Assembly: GCF_014654365.1 (NCBI RefSeq) | Contig: NZ_BNAY01000018.1 | Span: 1-64,000 of the forward strand | Direction: 5' to 3' | DNA: 64,000 bases | Origin: Amycolatopsis oliviviridis | Lineage (GTDB): Bacteria > Actinomycetota > Actinomycetes > Mycobacteriales > Pseudonocardiaceae | In this document: piece after piece, positions 18,249 to 26,113 of the stretch | How the letters are laid out: every line of letters starts with the position of its first letter | How positions within the stretch are numbered: position 1 is the first letter of the stretch | The notes under the pieces: model-generated | Told to the model about the DNA's origin: nothing | Database searches by the model: none | The model's input: the letters and a program-made list of their open reading frames with translations, nothing else | Program-made: the position numbers and the translations under genes

Positions 18249-20657
18249 GTGAACCAGAACGTCATCATGGTCGCGCAGGGGCCGGGCAACGGCTACCGGC
18301 GCATCGGCGACGCGGTGGCCGCCGCCCCGCACGGCGCGGTGATCGTCGTGGGGCCGGGCCGGTACGCCGAGAACCTGGTGCTCACCAGGCCGGTCACGAT
18401 CACCGCCGAGGACGGTCTCGGTTCGGTGCGGGTGGCCCCGCCCTCGGGGGTCGCGGTGATCCTCGACTCGGATTCCGCGGCACTCGCCGGGCTGACGATC
18501 GCCTCGGCCGACGAGGAGAATCCCGCGATCCTGGTCGCTCGCGGGCAGTTGAGCGTCTCGGAATGCGCGGTGCGGGCGGAGGGCTGGACGACCGTGTTCG
18601 CCGCGGCGCAGGGCACCCTCCTCATGAGGAACTGCGAGATCGGCAACTCCGTCGGCGCGGGGGTGGTCGTCACCTCACCCGAAGGCGGAGTGCTCGACGC
18701 CTGCCGCCTGGAAGCGCTCGGGACCTCCGGGGTCGTCGTCGCGGAGGACGGGGTGCTGCTCATGCGCTCCTGCTCCGTCGACACCGCGGCGGGCAACGGG
18801 ATCTGCCTCAACGGACGCGGAAAGCTGACCGTCGAGGACACGACGGTCGCCCGCGCCGCGAAGCCCGCGGTCGCCGTCGAGCAGGAGGCGACGCTGACCG
18901 CCACCCGGCTGACCGTGTCCGACGCCGAAACCGTCGGGTTCTATCTCGCGAGCTCGAAACCGGTGGTGCTGGAGGAGTGCGTGGTCGAGCGATCGGCTGC
19001 CGACGGCATCTTCGTGGCGGAGGGATGCGCTCCGGTGCTGCGGGGCTGCGCCGTGCGGACCGCCGTCAACCACGGCGTGCACTACACCGGCCGCGCGGCG
19101 GGGACCGCCACCGGCACCGAAGTGTCCGATGTGGATGGAGTGGGCATCGGCGTGAGCGCCCGGAGCGTGCCCGAATTCGACCGGGTCACCGTTTCCGCCT
19201 GCACGATCGCGGGGGTGCGTGTCGACGACGGCGCCGATCCGTTCTTCCGCCGCCTTCGAGTGCTCGGCTGTGACGGTGCCTCCGTCGAGATGACCGGCGC
19301 GGCGAGGGGAACCTGGGAGAACCTCGAAATCGAAGAAGGCCGCGGCGTGGGGATCATGGTGACCGACGGGGCCCGTCCGTCGGTCACCGGCTTGAGCCTG
19401 AGCCGCACGGCGGACGCCGGGGTGCGCGTGCTGGGTGCCGCGCTGACCCTGACCGACAGCGCGTTGTCCGGCACCGGTGCCGAAGGGGTGCACGCGGGCT
19501 CGGGGGCGGACGTGTCAGTGACCGGTAGCCGGGTCCACGGCAGCGCGGGAGCCGGTTGCCTGTTCGCCGACGGCGCCTCGGGCACCATCACCGATTCGGA
19601 GTTCACCGGTGGATCGGCCGACGGGATCCGGCTGGACACCGAAGAAGCGGTCCGCGTTTCCGGCTGCACGGTTCGCGACAACCACGCGAGCGGGTTGCGC
19701 CAGACCCATCCGAATCCGGCCATCGAGGTGCACGGTCTCGTCTCCGGCGGCAATCTGGCTCCCGACGCCTACGGCACTTCCGCTTCGGCGGGTGCGGCGG
19801 CTCCCGCCGCGCGGCCGGATCAGCCGGCGGCGGCCGCCCGGAACAGCGTGGCGGACCCGCTGGCCGAGATGCAGACGCTGGTCGGCCTCGCCGGGGTCAA
19901 ACGGGAGGTCAACTCCCTGATCAACCTCAACAAGATGGCGCAGCGCCGCAAGGACGCGGGGCTCTCGGCGCCGCCGATGGCGCGCCACCTGGTCTTCGCC
20001 GGGGCACCGGGCACCGGGAAGACGACCGTCGCCCGGCTCTACGGTCAGGTGCTCGCGCAGCTGGGCGTCCTTCGCAAGGGACACCTGATCGAGGTCGCGA
20101 GGGCGGATCTGGTCGCGCAGATCATCGGCGGTACGGCGATCAAGACGACCGAAGCCTTCAACACCGCGCTCGGCGGGGTGCTGTTCATCGACGAGGCGTA
20201 CACGCTGAGCTCCGGTTCGGGCAAGGGCGGGACCGGCCCGGACTTCGGCCGTGAGGCGATCGACACCCTGGTCAAGCTCATGGAGGACCATCGCGACGAC
20301 GTCGTGGTGATCGCCGCCGGCTACTCGAACGAGATGCTGAGTTTCCTCGAGGCCAACCCCGGGATGGAGTCGCGGTTCAGCCGCACGATCGAGTTCGCCA
20401 ACTACACGCCGGACGAACTGGTCACGATCGTGCGGGTGCAGTGCGCGAAGCACGACTACCGGCTGACCGAGGACGCCGTCGAAGTCCTGCTCAAGTACTT
20501 CGACGCGATCCCGAAGGACGGCACGTTCGGCAACGGCCGGACCGCGCGCCGGGTGTTCGAGCGGATGACCGATCGCCAGGCCTCGCGGCTGGCCGAGATC
20601 GACGATCCCTCGTCGGCCGACATGACGTTGCTGACCGCGGCCGACGTCGAAACCTGA
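18249..20657 (+). CDS. Right-handed beta-helix fused to EccA-like CbxX/CfqX AAA+ ATPase, 802 aa
   Basis: Residues 1 to about 510 are short strand repeats of about 23 residues with alternating Gly/Val and Asp turns (for example GVVVAEDGVLLMRSCSV), typical of a right-handed parallel beta-helix. After an Ala/Pro linker (about 512-535) comes an AAA+ domain of the CbxX/CfqX group: LVGLAGVKREV, Walker A GAPGTGKTT with K591, Walker B LFIDEAY with D648/E649, and a C-terminal NGRTARRVFERM. Mycobacterial EccA pairs the same ATPase with an N-terminal TPR domain and acts in the cytosol on T7SS substrates. Here the TPR is replaced by a beta-helix, probably a substrate or partner platform (inference). The GTG start follows GGAGGAGG. 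It is in an operon with the upstream regulator and the downstream mycosin. Confidence 0.9.
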   Translation: MNQNVIMVAQGPGNGYRRIGDAVAAAPHGAVIVVGPGRYAENLVLTRPVTITAEDGLGSVRVAPPSGVAVILDSDSAALAGLTIASADEENPAILVARGQLSVSECAVRAEGWTTVFAAAQGTLLMRNCEIGNSVGAGVVVTSPEGGVLDACRLEALGTSGVVVAEDGVLLMRSCSVDTAAGNGICLNGRGKLTVEDTTVARAAKPAVAVEQEATLTATRLTVSDAETVGFYLASSKPVVLEECVVERSAADGIFVAEGCAPVLRGCAVRTAVNHGVHYTGRAAGTATGTEVSDVDGVGIGVSARSVPEFDRVTVSACTIAGVRVDDGADPFFRRLRVLGCDGASVEMTGAARGTWENLEIEEGRGVGIMVTDGARPSVTGLSLSRTADAGVRVLGAALTLTDSALSGTGAEGVHAGSGADVSVTGSRVHGSAGAGCLFADGASGTITDSEFTGGSADGIRLDTEEAVRVSGCTVRDNHASGLRQTHPNPAIEVHGLVSGGNLAPDAYGTSASAGAAAPAARPDQPAAAARNSVADPLAEMQTLVGLAGVKREVNSLINLNKMAQRRKDAGLSAPPMARHLVFAGAPGTGKTTVARLYGQVLAQLGVLRKGHLIEVARADLVAQIIGGTAIKTTEAFNTALGGVLFIDEAYTLSSGSGKGGTGPDFGREAIDTLVKLMEDHRDDVVVIAAGYSNEMLSFLEANPGMESRFSRTIEFANYTPDELVTIVRVQCAKHDYRLTEDAVEVLLKYFDAIPKDGTFGNGRTARRVFERMTDRQASRLAEIDDPSSADMTLLTAADVET

Positions 20658-20716
20658 GAGACCGGACCGGACACGGCGCCACCCGGTGCCGGAGCTGGAA
20701 AAGCTGGAGCGAGAAG

Positions 20717-23242
20717 ATGGCTGAAGATTCCGCGGCCGCGCTGGTCGCCGACCGCTGCGGGGCGCACCTGCTCGTGCGGGAGCGCCATGAAACCGTGGAC
20801 CACGCGGGACGGTTCGCGTGGCCGCCCGTCGTGGACGGGCAGTTGTTCGTGCTGGTCTCGCCGGTCGCCGCCAGAAATCCTTCGGTCTTCGGTGTCCTCC
20901 CGGATCTGGTGGGGGTCGCCCGGCGGGAGACCGGCGCCCTCACCGTCCGGATCGGGCTTCCCCGGCTGGGCGCGCACACGGCGATCGCGCAGCGGCTCGC
21001 CGACCGGCTCGGTACCGACCTGTTCGCCGCGGACGGCGGCTTCCTCGACCGGCCGGGCGCGGCCCTGTTCGCCGGGCACGGGACCGGCGGTACCGGCTGG
21101 CGCCTCTTCCGGCCGGGACAGGGGGCCGAGTTCGGCGGGATGCGGCATCCGCGGCCCGGGTGGGAGCTCGCCGTGGCCGCTCAGCCGTTCGTGCGGGGAC
21201 CGGTCGCGGTGGAGCCGGTACCCGCCGGGCTGGTCGTCCGCGACCTGCGGACGGCTCCCACGAAGCTGTCCGACCCGGTGGCTTGGATTCCGGTGGACCC
21301 ACGCGCGCCCCGGGTGTTCGTCGGCGGTCAAGGGGTGGCGCCTTCCCCCGCGGCGGTCGCCGAGGTGCTCCGATCGCTGCCGGAGTCCTTCGTGCTCGTC
21401 CCGGGGGAACCCGCGGTGGCGGGTTACGCGTGGCTCGCGGAGACCACCTTGCGCCTCGGCCGGGACCTCGTGACCGTTCCGGGCGGGTTCTCGACCGCGG
21501 GGCCCGGGAACCGGCCGCCGCGGACGCGGTTCCCGTCGTTCGCCACCTTGCTCCGCCAGCCGATGGGCGGCGGGGACCAGGTGGTCCTCGACGTCGTGCC
21601 CCCTCCCGCCGGTTGGGAGCGGGTCGGTCCCAGCACGTACGGGCTGGGTGACGTGCGGGCCGACGTCGTGCCCTCTGGCCTGGTCGTCCGCTCCGGTGCG
21701 GCGGACCCGGCCTCGACCGCTCTGCCCTTCGATCCGGCAGGCTGGACCCTGCAGCTGGGCACCCCCGGATCCCGGGTCGACCGCGCTCTTCTGCACGCGG
21801 TGGAGAAGCTGCTGTCCGGGCTGGACCCCGCCTTGCGGGCACGGGCCAGGTTCCGCGTCGCCGGCGAGCCGGACGACTCGACCAGGGCGGTCCTCTCTCG
21901 GCTCGCCGCGCCGGGCGGTCCCTCGACGGCGAAGGCCGCACCGCACCGGAATCCGGTGCCCGTCGACCCCGCACCCGCAGCCCCGGCGCCCATCGCTCAG
22001 GCTCCGGCCGCCCCGGCGGCGGAACCGGTCACGCCCGCCGCACCGCCGCACGCTCCGGCTGTGCCGAGCGCGGCCGCGGCGGCGAGGATCGCGACGATGT
22101 CGGCGATGCCCATTCCGACGGTCTCCGGAATGCCGGGGACCCGGCCCGGCCCCGCCGAGGAGGCGCCTCCGGCACGCAGGGAGGAGCCCGCGCCGCCACC
22201 GCCCGCCGAACCGCGGCCGGTCACCCCACCGGCGGCCGGTGGTCCCCCCAGCGCGCCGGAGCCGTCGCCCTACCCGCCCGAACCGCTCGTGCCGCCCGCC
22301 GCGCAAAGCTCTCCCGGACGTGCCGGGACTGACCCGGCGCCGGGCGCACCGCCCGTTCCGGTCGCGCCGCGGCGCGACCCGCTCTCGGTGGCTCCGGGAC
22401 CGACGCCGCTGGCGGTCGCCGACCGGGGCAGCAAAGCGACGGAGCAGGCCAGTTTCACCGCGGCGGCCGGGCACGACTTCAGCGAGGCGCTGGCCACCGT
22501 CAACGCGGCGCTGGCGACCTGGCCGTCGATGCGGCAGGACGATTCGGCCGGAGTGAAGGCCGATTACGCCGCGGTCTGCCTGTTCCTGGGCGAAGGTCGT
22601 GGTGGAGCGCAGGCGGTCAACGGAGCGGTCCGGTCCGGCCAGGAGAACGGCTTGCCCGGTCAGCTCGAGTGCCTCTCCTCGGGGATCCGCCGCCTGCCGA
22701 TGCACCGGCGGCCGGTTCTGCGCCAGAGCCGGTCCGACGAGCCGGTCGAACCGGGTTCGGTCCACGTCGAGCCCGGATTCCTCACGGCGAGTCTCGACCT
22801 GGACGTCACGGTCACCGACGCCGCGGTCGACGTGCTGATCTGGCCCGCCACGGCCCGGCGCACCACGGAGCTGCTGGGCCAGCGCACACCCGATGAAGTG
22901 GTGTTCGGTGCCGGAGCAAGGTTCAAGGCGCTGGCGGTGCGCCGCGCCGACGACAGCGAGGATCCGGACGTCGAGGGCCCCCGGGCTCCCCGGATCGCTG
23001 TTCTCCTGCGCGAGCTGGCGCCGGGCGAGGTCCCCGGCGACACCACCGAACTCGACGAACGCGATCAACGGGCGCTCGGCAAGCTCGACGCGGTGCTGGC
23101 CCGGCGGCGGAAGAACACCCTCCGGCTGGTGGACGGTCCCGGGGCGGTCGCCCGGTTGACCAGCCCACTCGTCGAGTGGGACGCCGAGACCATGGCGGCG
23201 CCGGGACGGGCGGGCGGGCATTCGACCGTGATGGCGTCATGA
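20717..23242 (+). CDS. Uncharacterised 841-aa T7SS-linked protein with ADP-ribosyltransferase-like C-terminus
   Basis: The ATG at 20717 has CTGGAGCGAGAAG upstream; the longer open frame overlaps the AAA gene and is not used. The N-terminal ~410 residues are strand-rich and related to the 722-aa protein at 9470 (VAVEPVPAGLVVRD). A Pro/Ala-rich linker (about 415-565) follows. The C-terminal domain (about 580-790) has MHRRPVLRQSR, VEPGFLTASLDLDV, DVLIWPATARR, DEVVFGAGARFKALAV and IAVLLRELA. This order fits an ADP-ribosyltransferase-like fold: Arg, an S-x-S-like strand (TAS), then Glu before G-x-x-F. Here the Glu is present, unlike in the 722-aa paralogue. Enzymatic activity is unproven. Its stop overlaps the mycosin start by 4 bp, so it is translationally coupled to a secretion component. 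No signal peptide is seen. Confidence 0.72.
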   Translation: MAEDSAAALVADRCGAHLLVRERHETVDHAGRFAWPPVVDGQLFVLVSPVAARNPSVFGVLPDLVGVARRETGALTVRIGLPRLGAHTAIAQRLADRLGTDLFAADGGFLDRPGAALFAGHGTGGTGWRLFRPGQGAEFGGMRHPRPGWELAVAAQPFVRGPVAVEPVPAGLVVRDLRTAPTKLSDPVAWIPVDPRAPRVFVGGQGVAPSPAAVAEVLRSLPESFVLVPGEPAVAGYAWLAETTLRLGRDLVTVPGGFSTAGPGNRPPRTRFPSFATLLRQPMGGGDQVVLDVVPPPAGWERVGPSTYGLGDVRADVVPSGLVVRSGAADPASTALPFDPAGWTLQLGTPGSRVDRALLHAVEKLLSGLDPALRARARFRVAGEPDDSTRAVLSRLAAPGGPSTAKAAPHRNPVPVDPAPAAPAPIAQAPAAPAAEPVTPAAPPHAPAVPSAAAAARIATMSAMPIPTVSGMPGTRPGPAEEAPPARREEPAPPPPAEPRPVTPPAAGGPPSAPEPSPYPPEPLVPPAAQSSPGRAGTDPAPGAPPVPVAPRRDPLSVAPGPTPLAVADRGSKATEQASFTAAAGHDFSEALATVNAALATWPSMRQDDSAGVKADYAAVCLFLGEGRGGAQAVNGAVRSGQENGLPGQLECLSSGIRRLPMHRRPVLRQSRSDEPVEPGSVHVEPGFLTASLDLDVTVTDAAVDVLIWPATARRTTELLGQRTPDEVVFGAGARFKALAVRRADDSEDPDVEGPRAPRIAVLLRELAPGEVPGDTTELDERDQRALGKLDAVLARRRKNTLRLVDGPGAVARLTSPLVEWDAETMAAPGRAGGHSTVMAS

Positions 23243-24483
23243 GACCGCCACGGTTGCTCGAAACGACGGCGAGCTTGGCGGCCGTCGTCCTCCTCACCGT
23301 CCTCTCCGGCGCCCCGGCCTCCGCCCAGCAGCCTCCGCAGCCGCTGCCGACCGACCAGAAGGGCTGCCTCGGTCCGCCTCAAGGGACCGAACGATCGGCG
23401 CCGTGGGCCCAGCAACGGCTGGCACCGGAACGGGTCTGGCCGCTGACCACCGGAGCCGGGATCACCGTCGGCATCGTCGACTCGGGGGTGGACGGCGGTT
23501 CACCACAGCTTTCGGGCGGGAAGGTGACCGCCGGGGTCGACGTCACGGCCCCAGGTGGGCGGGCGGACACGGACTGCTACGGCCACGGCACGTTCGTCGC
23601 GGGGATCATCGCGGCCTCGCGGGACTCCACCACCGGGTTCGCCGGTGTCGCGCCCGGCGCGTCGATCCTGCCGATCCGGTGCGCCAAACTCGGCGAGGAC
23701 GGCTCCGCGCCGGTCCTGACTGCGGCGTCGCTGGGCGACGGCATCCGGGCGGCCGTGGACGGCGGCGCGCGCGTGATCAACGTGTCCGCCAGCACGACGG
23801 TGGACGATCCGAAACTGTCCAGCGCGGTGTCGTACGCGGCGAATCGCGACGTGGTGGTGGTCGCTTCCGCGGCCAACAGCGCGCAACAGGGCGATCCGGT
23901 GACCTATCCCGCCGCGTACCCCGGGGTCATCGCGGTGGGAGCGATCGACCGGGATGGCAAGCACGCCGACTTCTCCCAGACCGGGTCCTTCCTGTCGCTC
24001 GTCGCCCCCGGTGTCGGGGTGACGAGCATCGGCCCCGGCGGACCGGGGCAGTGGCAGGGCACCGGGACGAGCTACTCGGCGCCGTTCGTCGCCGGTGCCG
24101 CCGCGCTGGTCCGGGCCTATCATCCGCAGCTCAGCGCGGGCCAGGTCAAGCATCGGCTCCAGGTGACCGCCGATCCGCCCGCGGCCGCTCGTCCCGATCC
24201 CGGGCTTGGCTGGGGCACGGTGAACGTCGTGGCGGCCGTGACCAGGGTGCTCCCGGAGGAGGCCGGTGTCCTGAGGCAGCTGGCGAGCCCGCCGCCGATG
24301 GGTCCCGTGCCCGATCCCGAAGGCGAGGGGAACGGCCAAGTGGTCGCGGTCCTCAGCCTGCTCGTCGCGGGAGTGCTGGCCCTCGTGCTGGTGCCGGCGC
24401 TGCGGCTGATGCGCGGCGGCCGGGAACGGAACTGGGCGGTGCGGCGGACGGTGCGCGTCCGGTCGCGTGAAACTGGTCCTTGA
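23239..24483 (+). CDS. mycP: Mycosin-type S8 serine protease of a type VII secretion system
   Basis: The 414-aa protein has a signal peptide (hydrophobic core within residues 10-28, cut after ASA), a subtilisin domain and a C-terminal membrane helix (about 375-395, VVAVLSLLVAGVLALVLV) followed by an Arg-rich tail. The catalytic triad is visible: D81 in GIVDSGVD, H116 in YGHGTFVAG and S278 in GTSYSAPFVAG. The layout, including Cys43 after the N-terminal extension and a second Cys near the active His, is that of mycosins, membrane-anchored proteases required for T7SS function. The ATG at 23239 overlaps the previous stop. It is the last gene of the operon starting at 15623 and the best evidence that this locus belongs to a T7SS. 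Confidence 0.92.
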   Translation: MRPPRLLETTASLAAVVLLTVLSGAPASAQQPPQPLPTDQKGCLGPPQGTERSAPWAQQRLAPERVWPLTTGAGITVGIVDSGVDGGSPQLSGGKVTAGVDVTAPGGRADTDCYGHGTFVAGIIAASRDSTTGFAGVAPGASILPIRCAKLGEDGSAPVLTAASLGDGIRAAVDGGARVINVSASTTVDDPKLSSAVSYAANRDVVVVASAANSAQQGDPVTYPAAYPGVIAVGAIDRDGKHADFSQTGSFLSLVAPGVGVTSIGPGGPGQWQGTGTSYSAPFVAGAAALVRAYHPQLSAGQVKHRLQVTADPPAAARPDPGLGWGTVNVVAAVTRVLPEEAGVLRQLASPPPMGPVPDPEGEGNGQVVAVLSLLVAGVLALVLVPALRLMRGGRERNWAVRRTVRVRSRETGP

Positions 24484-24581
24484 GAACCAGCCGTCGGTGC
24501 GCCGGTCGGGCGATAGAGGTCAAGTGAAGTGTGCGAGCCCAGGCTTTCCTCACTGGTGAAATCAGTCAGAGGGAGGCAGTC

Positions 24582-25232
24582 GTGGAGAGCGCCGAGGTCT
24601 TGGTGCACGCCCCCGACCCGTTCACGGCGTCCGGCGTCCGGACCCTGCTCGAACGGTCGCCTCACCTGCACGTTCGTGTCGACGACCCCGAGCAGGACCG
24701 GGTCGACGCCCCGGACGTCACGGTGGTGGCGGTGGAGGGGGTCGCCGGTGTCGAGGTGTTCGCCTACCTCCGGCGGCTGCAGAACCGGCTCGGCGCCGAC
24801 GCGGCGCTGAAGTGCGTGGTGGTCTGCCGCGAGTTCCGCGCCGAGGACATCCTCACCGCGGTGGAATGCGGTGTGGTGGCCTTCCTGCACCGCCAGGACG
24901 TCACCAACACCTCCCTCACCGCGATGGTCACCGCGGTGAGCAGGGGAGCGGCATTCCTGCCGGGCTCGCTCCAGGGCACCCTGCTCGAACGGTTGAACTG
25001 GCTGCGGACCGAGGTCCTCGATCCGGAGGGGCTGACGCTGTCCGGTCTGGAAGACCGTGAACTCGCGGTGCTCCGGCTCATAGCCGACGGCTACCAGACC
25101 GAGGAGATGGCGGATCTGCTGCCTTACTCCGAGGGCACGATCAAGAACGTCCTCTACGGCTTCATCAACCGGATGGGACTGAATTCGCGGGCGCACGCGG
25201 TGGCGTACGCCTTCCGGACAGGCGCGATATGA
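24582..25232 (+). CDS. NarL/LuxR-type regulator with degenerate receiver domain, 216 aa
   Basis: The protein has the size and layout of a NarL-type response regulator, with a C-terminal LuxR HTH (about residues 148-210: LEDRELAVLRLIADGYQTEE, then GTIKNVLYGFINRMGL). The receiver part lacks the acidic pocket and the Asp that is normally phosphorylated. The strand reads APDVTVVAVEG, with Val and Ala where DxxLxD residues are expected, and the later Lys is not evident. The GTG at 24582 is chosen because GGGAGG lies 6 nt upstream; a longer frame begins at 24531. It pairs with the similar gene at 25302, 69 bp downstream. A phosphorylation-independent regulator is the likely reading. It follows the mycosin operon on the same strand and may belong to the same regulon. 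Confidence 0.8.
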   Translation: MESAEVLVHAPDPFTASGVRTLLERSPHLHVRVDDPEQDRVDAPDVTVVAVEGVAGVEVFAYLRRLQNRLGADAALKCVVVCREFRAEDILTAVECGVVAFLHRQDVTNTSLTAMVTAVSRGAAFLPGSLQGTLLERLNWLRTEVLDPEGLTLSGLEDRELAVLRLIADGYQTEEMADLLPYSEGTIKNVLYGFINRMGLNSRAHAVAYAFRTGAI

Positions 25233-25301
25233 GGCGCTCCAGGTGATCAGGGGCAGCGGATGTCGCATTCGGACAACAGATACAGCGAGCGGGAGGTTCT
25301 G

Positions 25302-25925
25302 GTGAAGACGGTACGGGTAGGGGTGCGCGCGTTCGATGCGATCACGCAGGTCGGACTGACCAGCTACTTCCGGTCGCGGCCGGAAGTGGAAGTGGTGGAC
25401 TGCGCGGCGCTGACCGCGAACGACGTGCGGGTGGTCCAGGCCGATCGGATGTCGTCGCAGGTGGTGGCCGAGCTCAAGCAGTGGGCGGCCGAGGTGGCCG
25501 TGCCCACGGTGCTGGTGACGAACGAGTTGCAGGAGCACGAGGTGATGACGGCCGTGGAATGCCGCGTGGTGGCGGTGTTGTCCCGCGAGCAGGTCTCCGC
25601 CGATCGGCTGGTGGAGGTGGTGCGCGCGGCCGGATCCGGTCGTGGGGCGCTGCCCCCGGACCTGCTGGGACAGTTGCTGGAGAACGTGCGGCGGTTGCAG
25701 CGTGACGTGCTGTCCCCCAGAGGGCTCGGAGCGGCCGGGCTGACCTCGCGGGAGGTGGACATCCTGCGGTTGATCGCCGACGGTTTCGACACCGCGGAGA
25801 TCGCCGAGGAACTCTGTTATTCCGAGCGTACGGTCAAGAGCGTGATCTACTCGATGACGAACAGGCTGCACCTGCGAAACCGCCCGCACGCCGTGGCGTA
25901 CGCCCTGCGAGCCGGCGTCATCTGA
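25302..25925 (+). CDS. NarL/LuxR-type regulator with degenerate receiver domain, 207 aa
   Basis: This is a paralogue of the upstream gene, with an HTH of LTSREVDILRLIADGFDTAE and RTVKSVIYSMTNRLHL. Both proteins end almost identically (HAVAYAFRTGAI and HAVAYALRAGVI). The receiver-like part shows VRVGVRAFDAITQVGL and a VRVVQADR strand. There is no acidic triad, so it is probably not phosphorylated. The GTG at 25302 has GGGAGG upstream, matching its neighbour. A nested hairpin that looks like a terminator starts 2 bp after the stop. The two genes look like a tandem duplication and may form a heterodimer. Confidence 0.8.
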   Translation: MKTVRVGVRAFDAITQVGLTSYFRSRPEVEVVDCAALTANDVRVVQADRMSSQVVAELKQWAAEVAVPTVLVTNELQEHEVMTAVECRVVAVLSREQVSADRLVEVVRAAGSGRGALPPDLLGQLLENVRRLQRDVLSPRGLGAAGLTSREVDILRLIADGFDTAEIAEELCYSERTVKSVIYSMTNRLHLRNRPHAVAYALRAGVI

Positions 25926-25926
25926 G

Positions 25927-25977
25927 CCCGAGGAGCCGTCGCGCGCTGGGGGCGCGACGGATATGACGGGCCTCGGG
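25927..25977. terminator. Nested hairpin after the regulator pair
   Basis: Outer 7-bp arms (CCCGAGG at 25927, CCTCGGG at 25971) enclose an inner 9-bp stem CCGTCGCGC (25936-25944) with its complement at 25952-25960. It directly follows the stop at 25925 and is probably an intrinsic terminator, although there is no T-run. Confidence 0.6.
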
Positions 25978-26037
25978 TGTGGTGAACGAGCGACAGGAAA
26001 AGTCGAGGACCACGAACACCGCCGGACATGAAGACAG

Positions 26038-26063
26038 CCCTCCTCGCCAGTCGGCGAAGAGGG
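26038..26063. terminator. 11-bp hairpin between convergent genes
   Basis: CCCTCCTCGCC and GGCGAAGAGGG pair with one mismatch around AGTC. TCTTT follows on the plus strand. It lies between the NarL-like pair and the convergent SARP gene. Confidence 0.5.
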
Positions 26064-26113
26064 TCTTTGCGCGTTGCAAGTACCGCGTTCAGAGGACGAA
26101 ACGCGTGTGCCGG

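Noticed and set aside
15779..18289. 836-codon open frame antisense to the 861-aa LuxR regulator
   Set aside because: The sense frame has Walker and HTH motifs; the antisense one has none.
20456..23221. 921-codon open frame antisense to the 841-aa gene
   Set aside because: The composition is Arg/Gly-rich without motifs. The sense frame is in an operon with overlapping starts.
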